DNA of 64,000 nucleotides, taken from NCBI GenBank assembly GCA_022360875.1, contig JAKSBZ010000326.1:1-64000 (forward strand), read 5' to 3'. The DNA comes from Cytophagales bacterium. GTDB lineage: Bacteria > Bacteroidota > Bacteroidia > Cytophagales > Cyclobacteriaceae. This document shows positions 44,457-52,070 of the stretch, one piece after another. The notes below the pieces were generated by a model. It was not told the DNA's origin and did not search any database. It worked only from the letters and a program-made list of their open reading frames with translations. The position numbers and the translations under genes were made by a program. How positions within the stretch are numbered: position 1 is the first letter of the stretch; every line of letters starts with the position of its first letter.

Positions 44457-44819
44457 TTACTCTTCTTTCTTTTTGCCCATCAGTTTTAAAATGCCAAAAT
44501 TCACCAGGAGTCCTATACCGCCAAACATCAGCGTGTAAATAAAAAACGGCAGCGGATTGTATTCATCTCCCCCCTGCATTTCCCCGAAAAACAAGCCAAG
44601 CGAAAGCGCCAAAAACAGCAGTCCGTACTTCAGGCTTGAATAAACCGGAGGAACATCCACTATCGTGTTTTTTTCAGGCTTTATAAAATTTACGTCCACC
44701 TTTTCTTTTATCATTTGCCTGCGCTCCATATAATTCAGCAGTGTTTTAAACACAAACGCGAAAAATGAAAAAACTACTAACGGCAACAGAAAATCTTCAT
44801 TAAACAAATCAAAGTGCAT
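44457..44819 (-). CDS. Small membrane protein, DUF6249-like
   Basis: 120 residues. N-terminal helix (LLPLVVFSFFAFVFKTLLNYM) and two C-terminal helices (SLKYGLLFLALSLGLFFG, FFIYTLMFGGIGLLVNFGILKLM) frame a short basic cytoplasmic segment and end in KKKEE. The order (one helix, ERRQMIKEK, LKYGL, LMFGGIGL) recalls DUF6249 proteins of Bacteroidota, whose function is unknown. It lies just beside the candidate origin. Confidence 0.7.
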   Translation of the reverse strand: MHFDLFNEDFLLPLVVFSFFAFVFKTLLNYMERRQMIKEKVDVNFIKPEKNTIVDVPPVYSSLKYGLLFLALSLGLFFGEMQGGDEYNPLPFFIYTLMFGGIGLLVNFGILKLMGKKKEE

Positions 44820-44879
44820 ATCTCTTTCAGTTTAGTTTTACAATCAATTTGTCCCTTTGACTATAGCAATCAAAGGCCG

Positions 44880-45064
44880 GTTACATATTCTTTAAAAAAA
44901 TCAACTGATGAAAGGCGCCGAGTTAGTGAAAACCAAAATCCTCGCAGTTTTTGTGGATAACCCGGGCGACTTATCCACAAACTGCGTCCCGGAAAAAGAA
45001 ATTATTTAAAGCGAAAAATCTCTTCGGCAGCTTACCAACACAATTATCCACAGCCTGTGGAAAA
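44880..45064. other. Candidate chromosomal replication origin (oriC)
   Basis: Four DnaA boxes of the consensus TTWTNCACA lie within 113 bp: 44952-44960 (minus, TTATCCACA), 44971-44979 (plus, TTATCCACA), 45044-45052 (plus, TTATCCACA) and 45056-45064 (minus, TTTTCCACA). They form two inverted pairs. The left pair is embedded in a longer inverted repeat (CGCAGTTT on one side, ACTGCG on the other). AT-rich segments lie beside and between (CTTTAAAAAAATC near 44890; GAAATTATTTAAAGCG near 45000) and could unwind. The region lies in a 255-bp non-coding gap. Origins of Bacteroidota are often not next to dnaA. An alternative is a DnaA-titrating or regulatory cluster. Confidence 0.65.
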
Positions 45065-45076
45065 GCCTTGGCTTTT
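45061..45076 (-). terminator. Short hairpin at the end of the histidine kinase gene
   Basis: AAAAGCC and GGCTTTT around a two-base loop, overlapping the last codons of the kinase gene and touching the rightmost DnaA box. As terminator it is weak. Confidence 0.4.
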
Positions 45077-46457
45077 AGAGTTTAATCAAGAACTCTGTTC
45101 CGAAGCCCAGCTGCGACTTAACCGACAGCGTGCCCAAATGCTGGCTGACTATCTGCTTAGAAAGGCTGAGCCCGATGCCCGAACCGTTCTTTTTCGTCGT
45201 AAAAAACGGAATAAAAATCTTTTGCAGCGCTTCTTCTTCGATTCCCTTGCCGTTGTCGCGAACTGATATGTGGGTAACCTCCTTGTCATCTTGATAGACG
45301 GAAATCCATACGTGACCTTCATCTCTGTCCCGAACAGCATCCAGCGCGTTCTGAATCAGGTTGATAAGCACCTGCTGGATCTGGCCAGCGTCAATGTTAA
45401 GGCTGATTTCCTTAGGACAAGAAATCTCCAGCTCAGCGCCCGTTTCCTTAATGTCAAATTCCAGCAAACGGTTAACCTCCGACAACAGCTCGCACAAGCG
45501 TATGTACCGAAGATTGGGCTTAGGAATATGCGTCATGCTCCGGAAATCGTTGACAAAGTGAATCAGGCTCTCGCTGCGGCGCTGGATCGTCTGAATGGCC
45601 AGATAAATATCCTCCAGTTCTTCGGCCGAAATCGGCTTTTCCCGGACGCCACCGTCCGAGATAATCTTTCTGTGCTGCTCCAATTCCTGGGCTACCGTAG
45701 CCGTAAGCGAAGAAATTGGCGTTACCGAATTCATAATCTCATGAGTAAGCACCCGAACCAGCTTCTCCCACGCTTCAAGCTCATTCTGCTCCAGCTCCCG
45801 GCGAATATTCTGGATTGTGATAAGCTTATAAGGCTTGTCCTCAATCTGCAGCTCAATAGCATAAATGGCCAGCTGCACGACTTCTTCCTCCTTTTTTATT
45901 TTCACCAAAGCGCGCCCTCCTGTCTTTAAAGAATGGAGCTGCTCAACCAGCTCTTCGCTTACCGACTTCAGCTCATCAATATTAACTAGTTTCTTCCTGT
46001 CAAATGCCTTCCGGGCCGCATTGTTGAAAATCAACACATCTCCTTTTTCATCAAAAGTCAGAATGGAAAAACCCGCGTGCTGCACAATAGTCATCAAATA
46101 ATTGTAGCGGCTCTTTTCATTTTGGCTGATTTTTGTCGTTTCGTGAACCAAACGGTTCAGTTCTTTCTTAAGCTGAGCAGTATACGTTCCTTCTCGGGTA
46201 CTCAGCTTCAGCGGCTTGCTGAGCCGGTCGTGGCGCAGGTTGTTGATGATTCCGTTGATTTCCTGCTGAATATTATCCAGAAAATTGATAAAATATGCAG
46301 CTTGGATGACGCATAAAATAAAAATGATTAGGGTTGTAATGGACATATTGCTGTCCCTGAAGTCCTGCGAGACGAAATTTGCCAGCAGAAAAGCCGAGAT
46401 CGTCAACCCGACGATCCGTATCCCCACCTCCAGTTTGTAATCATTCTTATAGTCCAT
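45075..46457 (-). CDS. Two-component sensor histidine kinase (NtrB/ZraS type)
   Basis: 460 residues. Two membrane helices (about 11-29 and 41-58) with only a short loop between them leave almost no periplasmic sensor. A PAS-like domain follows (about 115-225), and the phospho-acceptor is in LTHEIMNSV (H239). N-box NLIQNALDAV, DNGKGIEEE (G1) and FFTTKKNGSGIGLSLSKQI (F/G2) complete the ATPase. The start overlaps the end of the upstream regulator gene by 11 bp, so both are translated together. The kinase probably phosphorylates that sigma-54 type regulator. The signal is unknown; a cytoplasmic or membrane cue is likely. Confidence 0.95.
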   Translation of the reverse strand: MDYKNDYKLEVGIRIVGLTISAFLLANFVSQDFRDSNMSITTLIIFILCVIQAAYFINFLDNIQQEINGIINNLRHDRLSKPLKLSTREGTYTAQLKKELNRLVHETTKISQNEKSRYNYLMTIVQHAGFSILTFDEKGDVLIFNNAARKAFDRKKLVNIDELKSVSEELVEQLHSLKTGGRALVKIKKEEEVVQLAIYAIELQIEDKPYKLITIQNIRRELEQNELEAWEKLVRVLTHEIMNSVTPISSLTATVAQELEQHRKIISDGGVREKPISAEELEDIYLAIQTIQRRSESLIHFVNDFRSMTHIPKPNLRYIRLCELLSEVNRLLEFDIKETGAELEISCPKEISLNIDAGQIQQVLINLIQNALDAVRDRDEGHVWISVYQDDKEVTHISVRDNGKGIEEEALQKIFIPFFTTKKNGSGIGLSLSKQIVSQHLGTLSVKSQLGFGTEFLIKL

Positions 46458-47838
46458 GCTTCTCTAATCGTCGGTACAGCGAAGCCCGGGTCAGCCCCAG
46501 CTCGCGAGCGGCCTTCGATATATTGCCGCTGTTTTTGGCAATCGCCTTTTTAATCACTTGTTTTTCCACCTCGTCCAAATTGAAACTGTCAAAGCCTTCA
46601 GACTCTTCGCTTTCCTGGTAAAGTAAAAAGCGAAAATCCTCAGGCCGCAGCATTTCGTTGTCGCTCATAATAACCGCCCGTTCAATAGCGTGCTCCAGCT
46701 CGCGGATATTTCCCGGCCAGTGATACTTCTGCAGCTTGGTCATGGTTTGCGGCCCAATGCTTCGGTCGGGTTTGTTGTATTTTCCGGAAAACTCCTTCAC
46801 AAAGTGATTGGCAAGCAGCGGAATGTCGTCTGTGCGCTTGCGAAGCGGCGGCAGATGAATTTCAACAGTATTGATGCGATAAAGCAAGTCCTGGCGGAAC
46901 TCATGGCTCTGCACCATCTCGTACACCGGCATGTTCGTCGCCGCAACAAGACGGATATCCACCGAAACCGGCTTGTTCGACCCCACGCGAATCACTTCCC
47001 TGCGCTGCAGAGCCGTCAGCAGCTTGGACTGCAGCGGCATGCTGAGATTGCCGATTTCATCCAAAAACAATGTACCTGTATGCGCGGATTCGAACCGCCC
47101 GGCACGGTCTTCCTTCGCATCGGTAAACGATCCTTTTTTGTGCCCGAAGAGCTCGCTTTCGAAAAGCGTTTCGGTAATAGCGCCCATATCCACGCTCACA
47201 AACACCTTTTCCTTTCTCCTGGAATGCCGGTGAATAGCGCGCGCTATAAGCTCCTTACCCGTTCCGTTTTCTCCAAGTATCAGAATATTAGCGTCCGTCT
47301 CAGCCACCTTGCCAATTATCGCAAATATATCCTTCATCACCTGGCTCTCGCCAATGATTTCTCCGAAGCCGTCTTCAAGGCTGTTTCCCTTCTTTTTTCT
47401 GATCCGCCGGGGCTTTCCCTTGTCGTTTGGCGAGTCCTTAGCCTTTTCATTTCTGACAGCCTGAGCGTTTTCCAATGTTTCGATAAGCTTGGCATTGTCC
47501 CAAGGCTTGAGTACAAAGTCGGTGGCGCCGACCTTCAATGCTTTCACAGCCATTTCCACGTCTCCAAAAGCAGTAATTAGCACGACCACGGCTTCGGGCT
47601 TGCGCTCCAATATTTGCTCAAGCCAGAAAAAGCCCTCTTTGCCGCTGGTTGTGTCCTGGCTAAAGTTCATGTCCAGCAAAATGACATCAAAATCGTAGTT
47701 GCTAATCAGAAAAGGGATCTTCTTGGGATTCTTCTCAATCGTAACTTCCTGCGAATGCCTTCGCAGCAACATTTTCGCAGCCAGCAACACATCCTCATCG
47801 TCATCAATTATCAGTATTTTTCCTAGGGTCTTGTCCAA
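46447..47838 (-). CDS. Sigma-54 type response regulator (NtrC family)
   Basis: 463 residues in three parts. Receiver: IDDDEDV and phospho-aspartate D56 in ILLDMNF. AAA+ domain: Walker A GENGTGKE (189-196), LFESELFGHKKGSFTDA and FLDEIGNL. Fis-type helix-turn-helix at the end: GNISKAARELGLTRASLYRRL. The loop that contacts sigma-54 reads GSFTDA (236-241) instead of GAFTGA. GAFTDA-type loops do occur in Bacteroidota regulators, but serine at position 2 is rarer. It is the first gene of an operon with the histidine kinase. No sigma-54 promoter (TGGC-N7/8-TTGC) was recognised nearby. Confidence 0.95.
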   Translation of the reverse strand: MDKTLGKILIIDDDEDVLLAAKMLLRRHSQEVTIEKNPKKIPFLISNYDFDVILLDMNFSQDTTSGKEGFFWLEQILERKPEAVVVLITAFGDVEMAVKALKVGATDFVLKPWDNAKLIETLENAQAVRNEKAKDSPNDKGKPRRIRKKKGNSLEDGFGEIIGESQVMKDIFAIIGKVAETDANILILGENGTGKELIARAIHRHSRRKEKVFVSVDMGAITETLFESELFGHKKGSFTDAKEDRAGRFESAHTGTLFLDEIGNLSMPLQSKLLTALQRREVIRVGSNKPVSVDIRLVAATNMPVYEMVQSHEFRQDLLYRINTVEIHLPPLRKRTDDIPLLANHFVKEFSGKYNKPDRSIGPQTMTKLQKYHWPGNIRELEHAIERAVIMSDNEMLRPEDFRFLLYQESEESEGFDSFNLDEVEKQVIKKAIAKNSGNISKAARELGLTRASLYRRLEKHGL

Positions 47839-48174
47839 AACTCAGCCGTTTTTAGTTGAAAACTCCCGGCAAGACCTTCAAGAAGGCTATTTCCTCCATT
47901 AACACCGGTCTCCGCCGTAAACTAAAGGTACACAACTCCCCCGAATAGTTCAATGAATCAAAAGACTATCCCTTCAAATTTTCATAAGCGGTCGATATTC
48001 CACTTCAGCGTCAAAATAAAGCCTTTTCTCTTGCTCCTTGTACGTAGTTGCCAAACCTGGCCAAAAAATAATAATCAACATAGAACACTTTTTTTAAAGT
48101 AATCCCTTGAACAAAAGTACCGGACACAGGACTTGTATTTATATAGCATAATACATCATTAAATATGATTAGAA
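47839..48174. other. Divergent region between the regulator and the secreted fibre gene
   Basis: 336 bp, AT-rich toward the right. A minus-strand TACTTTTG (48112-48119) fits the TAnnTTTG box for the regulator operon but would leave a leader of over 260 nt. No sigma-54 type site was seen. Nothing else was recognised. Confidence 0.4.
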
Positions 48175-50490
48175 ATGAAAATAATAGTCCCTCTAGGCCT
48201 CCTGTTTTTCATTACGCTTACTGTTCCTTCCTTCGCACAACTCAATAACGTGTTTTACGGCACCGGGGCAGGGGGGGCAATTACAACGGGATCCGAAAAC
48301 TCATTCTTCGGCGTCAATGCGGGAAGAACAATCACAACCGGCAGCAACAACTCATTCTTCGGATATAATACAGGCACATCCAGTTCAGCCGGGAGTCATA
48401 ATTCATTTTTCGGAGCTTATGCAGGTTCGTCAATCGCAACAGGTACGAACAACTTATTTATTGGAAGTTATTCTGGATTGAATTTCACTTCAGGTGACAG
48501 AAACACTTTCATTGGATCAAATACAGGCTTTCATTTTGCCGGGGGGAATGAGAATGTTTTTGTGGGCCAAGGAGCTGGATTCCATTCAACAGGAGGCGAG
48601 CGCAACTCCGTCTTTGGTGCTTATGCAGGCGACTCTCTTACCGGAAATGACAACACCTTTATAGGTTTTCGCTCTGGATTCACAACAACTTTAGGGTTTA
48701 ATAATGTATTTATTGGGAGAAGCAGCGGACGCTATCATACTACAGGCAGAAACAACGTTTTTTTAGGTTCATATTCCGGTCACTTCACAAAGACAGGATG
48801 GTACAATACATTCGTTGGCCCATCAGCAGGCTATAACAACACCACCGGAAGCTACAATGTATTTGTCGGAAAAAATGCCGGAAGCGGACACTCAACAGGG
48901 GACCACAACCTTGTTCTGGGAGGGGCAATAAGTGCTTTTACTCGCAACTTCCAACAAGAAAACAACACCAACAACATTGCCGTAGGCATCGACGCACAAA
49001 TGAACGCTTCAACAGGAAACACGCTTTCTGTCATACTGGGATACAGCAGCACTGCCGGGGCCGACAGTACACTGGTGCTGGGGTCAAGGAATACCGTAAG
49101 CGGCAAGTATTCTGTGGCAATCGGACACAGCATTACCGTCAGCCAGCCCAACACCATGGCTTTGGGAGGCGACAACAGCAAAAACAGGCTAAGCGTTGGC
49201 ATCGGTACCGTGAGTCCAAACCAGAACGCTTCGCTCGAGCTGGCCGATACCGATAAAGGTTTTTTAATCAATCGCCTTTCCGCCGCCCAGCGAAATCTGC
49301 TCAACTGGGGCAGCAGCGAGGACGGCGCCATGCTCTTTGACACCGCTATGTCCGCGTTGATGATATGGGACGGCAGTGCATGGATTCGCGCCAGCGGTGC
49401 GGACACGCTCGACTTGACACTCGATGCTTCAACACACCAGCTCCAACTCACATACGACACATCACCCATTGACCTTTCGCCCTACGCCCAAAACCTTTCG
49501 CTGGATCTTTCCACCCACCAGCTCAGCATCACCAACAGTCTTACGAGAGTTGACCTGTCGGGCTACGTCAACACCGATGAGCAGAGGCTCTCGCTTAGCA
49601 ACCATGAGCTGAGGCTGTCGGGATCGACAAACATCATTGATTTAAGTCCTTTTCTGGACAATTCCGACGAGCAGGTCTTAAGCCTTGACCCCGCTACCCA
49701 CCAGCTCAGTCTTACCAACGACCCAACAGGCGTCAATCTGTCCGGATACATCAATACCGATTCGCAACGGCTGACGCTTACCGGCCACGTACTGAGCATT
49801 TCCGGATCAACGGCCACTGTCGACCTAAGTACGTATACAACTGACGCACAAGATCTCACTCTTGACCACGAAACCCACCGGCTCAGGCTTTCCAACGATC
49901 CGACCGAAATTGATATTTCCGATTATGTCAACACCGATTCTCAGGAGCTGTCGCTTAACAGCCACGAACTCAGCATTTCGGGAAGCCCGGACACCATTGA
50001 TCTAAGCGGCTACATGGACAATACAGACCGGCAGGAAATTTCTGAACTCAGCCTTAGCCAGACAACGCTTACGGTCAGCATAGAAAACGGCAATACCCTA
50101 TCGCTTGATCTGGCCCCCATTTTGGCACCGTTGCTGGCCAGCATAGACAGTCTTAAAAACACTGTGCGCAGGATGCACAATCTGGATTCCCTTCCTCTGT
50201 CAATAAACAGAAACGCGAGAGTGCAGGAGCAAAAAAGCAAACTCTTCCAGAACCACCCAAACCCAATTAAAGACCGGGCATCAATCGGCTATTTTTTGGC
50301 GCCAGAAGTAAAAAAAGCAACACTGACCATCGTCAACGGCCTTGGACAGCTTGTTATGGAGCGAAAAATTTCGAACCGGGGAAAAGGCGAACTTGCCGTG
50401 CACCAAAAAGACTTTAATCCGGGCGTTTACTACTATTCGCTGTTTGCCGACGACGAGCTAATCGGAACAAAAAAACTCCTTGTTGAATAA
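48175..50490 (+). CDS. Type IX secreted fibre-like surface protein with YadA-head-like and stalk repeats
   Basis: 771 residues in five parts. (1) Signal peptide 1-22 (ends SFAQ). (2) About 13 repeats of 17 residues, residues 23-250, of the pattern N-S-F-F-G-x-x-A-G-x-x-x-T-T-G-x-x, as in YadA-like head repeats. (3) A tail-fibre-like linker (ASLELADTDKGFLINRLSAAQ, then AMLFDTAMSALMIWDGSAW). (4) About eight stalk repeats of near 30 residues with LSLxxHxLxLS and IDLSxYxNTDxQ. (5) A short coiled coil and a C-terminal type A sorting domain (about 695-771: FQNHPNPIKDRASIGYFL to PGVYYYSLFADD). The tail directs export by the type IX system and anchoring at the cell surface. It may act in adhesion; no ligand can be inferred. 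Confidence 0.9.
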   Translation: MKIIVPLGLLFFITLTVPSFAQLNNVFYGTGAGGAITTGSENSFFGVNAGRTITTGSNNSFFGYNTGTSSSAGSHNSFFGAYAGSSIATGTNNLFIGSYSGLNFTSGDRNTFIGSNTGFHFAGGNENVFVGQGAGFHSTGGERNSVFGAYAGDSLTGNDNTFIGFRSGFTTTLGFNNVFIGRSSGRYHTTGRNNVFLGSYSGHFTKTGWYNTFVGPSAGYNNTTGSYNVFVGKNAGSGHSTGDHNLVLGGAISAFTRNFQQENNTNNIAVGIDAQMNASTGNTLSVILGYSSTAGADSTLVLGSRNTVSGKYSVAIGHSITVSQPNTMALGGDNSKNRLSVGIGTVSPNQNASLELADTDKGFLINRLSAAQRNLLNWGSSEDGAMLFDTAMSALMIWDGSAWIRASGADTLDLTLDASTHQLQLTYDTSPIDLSPYAQNLSLDLSTHQLSITNSLTRVDLSGYVNTDEQRLSLSNHELRLSGSTNIIDLSPFLDNSDEQVLSLDPATHQLSLTNDPTGVNLSGYINTDSQRLTLTGHVLSISGSTATVDLSTYTTDAQDLTLDHETHRLRLSNDPTEIDISDYVNTDSQELSLNSHELSISGSPDTIDLSGYMDNTDRQEISELSLSQTTLTVSIENGNTLSLDLAPILAPLLASIDSLKNTVRRMHNLDSLPLSINRNARVQEQKSKLFQNHPNPIKDRASIGYFLAPEVKKATLTIVNGLGQLVMERKISNRGKGELAVHQKDFNPGVYYYSLFADDELIGTKKLLVE

Positions 50491-50517
50491 GGACTGCAAG
50501 CCTAACAGCTTCATGAA

Positions 50518-51855
50518 CTACTTCTCTACAAACAATTCCGCCTCCCATACGCGGGTTGTTTTTCCTGTCAATTTGAAGCGGTCATCCATGCGCAGGCCCA
50601 CAAGCCACACAATCCGCCCGCCGGAACAAAGCACCCAAATGTTTTCTTTGCTGCTGCGCGGAACTTTACTGTCGATTAAAAAATCGCTTACCTTTTTGCT
50701 TCCCTTTAATCCCAGCGGCTTAAAGCGGTCGCCTTTCTCCCATCGCCTCAGTTCCAAAGGAAAAGTCAGCTTGTCAAAATCAAATGCACCCACGCAAGAG
50801 TTCCTGCTAATCGTGTATTCACCTGGATCTTTATGGGAAAACCGAAGACTCTGCCCGGAAAAATCCAGTCTTTTTGTTTCAGGAGATACAAAATATCGCT
50901 CGCCGGCAGACAAGCAAACCGGTGATATAATAAAAGCTTCCCTGTCCCGCACTGCCTGGTGCGTTGCGCTTAGAAAACGCTTGCCTACAGCTTTTGGATC
51001 CCGCGCAGACTGAAGCATATTTTCCGTTTGCTTTTCATTAAAACCCACCGACTTTAGCCAGTCGTGTAAAAAATACGCCGCTTCTTCCAGCTCATCAGCC
51101 ACCGAAAGCGGTATACTCCACGACTCTCTATTCTTTTCCACCCACTGCTCCCGCAGCCTATCAGACTGCTTTTGGACAATGCGCTCAGCCGCCGCAAGGC
51201 GTCGGGCCGACCGAGCAAAAGCATTTTCCACATCCGGATTGATTTCCCTGAGCCTTGGCAGCACCTTGTTGCGTATTAGATTCCGCTGGTATGCATTATC
51301 CTGATTGCTGACATCTTCTCGCCAGCTAAGCCCGTGTTTCCGCGCGTAAGCTTCAATTTGTGCCCGAGTGGCGAAACTCAGCGGCCGAAGAATGTTTCCG
51401 TGCTTGGCTCGTATACCGTGCAATCCGGCAATACCGGTTCCTTTGCACAGATTCAGGAGCATTGTTTCAGCCGTGTCGTTTTTGTGGTGAGCAGCGGCAA
51501 GCCAGTCGTATGAGTGCTCTCGGCAAAGCATCTGAAACCATTCGTAACGAAGCTCCCGGGCGGCCATCTCTATAGAAAGTCCCCGCTCGGCGGCATGTGT
51601 CCGGGTATCAAAACACACGGAATGAAAAGGCGCCTGATAGCCTTGGGCGAGTTCTCGGACAAAATCGGCGTCGCCGTCAGCATCAGCTCCCCGAAGCTGG
51701 AAATTGCAGTGGCAGACTGCAAATAAAAAAGACGAACGATGAAATAAATGCGCCATAACCACAGAGTCCAGCCCGCCGCTCACGGCAAGCAGCACACGCT
51801 CCTCCGGAGCAAATAGTTTTTCCTTTTCTACAAATTTCAAGAATGCCTGCTTCAT
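50518..51855 (-). CDS. tilS: tRNA(Ile)-lysidine synthase
   Basis: 445 residues. The PP-loop SGGLDS (residues 26-31) binds ATP. Further features are VCHCNFQLRGADADGDADFV, AAHHKNDTAETMLLNLCKGTG and, at the C-terminus, the TilS_C domain with PLGLKGSKKVSDFLIDSKVP. The enzyme places lysidine on C34 of tRNA-Ile (CAU), changing it from Met to Ile reading, and is essential. It converges on the fibre gene with only 27 bp between stop codons and no terminator. Confidence 0.96.
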   Translation of the reverse strand: MKQAFLKFVEKEKLFAPEERVLLAVSGGLDSVVMAHLFHRSSFLFAVCHCNFQLRGADADGDADFVRELAQGYQAPFHSVCFDTRTHAAERGLSIEMAARELRYEWFQMLCREHSYDWLAAAHHKNDTAETMLLNLCKGTGIAGLHGIRAKHGNILRPLSFATRAQIEAYARKHGLSWREDVSNQDNAYQRNLIRNKVLPRLREINPDVENAFARSARRLAAAERIVQKQSDRLREQWVEKNRESWSIPLSVADELEEAAYFLHDWLKSVGFNEKQTENMLQSARDPKAVGKRFLSATHQAVRDREAFIISPVCLSAGERYFVSPETKRLDFSGQSLRFSHKDPGEYTISRNSCVGAFDFDKLTFPLELRRWEKGDRFKPLGLKGSKKVSDFLIDSKVPRSSKENIWVLCSGGRIVWLVGLRMDDRFKLTGKTTRVWEAELFVEK

Positions 51856-51919
51856 CGGTTTATCTTTTTCACCACTCCAAATATTTCAGATTCGCTCTTA
51901 TTTTTGCCTTCTTACTTAT

Positions 51920-51927
51920 TACCTTTG
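51920..51927 (+). promoter_or_regulatory. Possible -7 box for the OstA-like gene
   Basis: TACCTTTG fits TAnnTTTG. The transcript would have a leader of about 138 nt. No -33 element lies at the usual distance. Confidence 0.35.
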
Positions 51928-52070
51928 AGGTTGCCCGCTTCCAAACGACTCTGTGCGGACATGATACGTTTTTCAGGCCGGATACACAACAGACAAGACG
52001 ATTTCGATTAGAAAAAATATATATTGCGAACAAGGAGCGTTATACCAATAGTTTCACTTTAATTACATTG

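Noticed and set aside
46690-47580. Open frame of 296 codons on the plus strand
   Set aside because: It is antisense to the NtrC-type regulator, whose motifs are complete; no independent evidence.
48112-48119. Possible promoter box for the regulator-kinase operon
   Set aside because: The -7 match has no -33 partner and would leave a leader of over 260 nt; mentioned only in the gap entry.
48240-48930. Regular repeats that might look like a CRISPR or satellite array
   Set aside because: The period (about 51 bp) equals 17 codons and the frame is open; these are protein repeats of the fibre gene.
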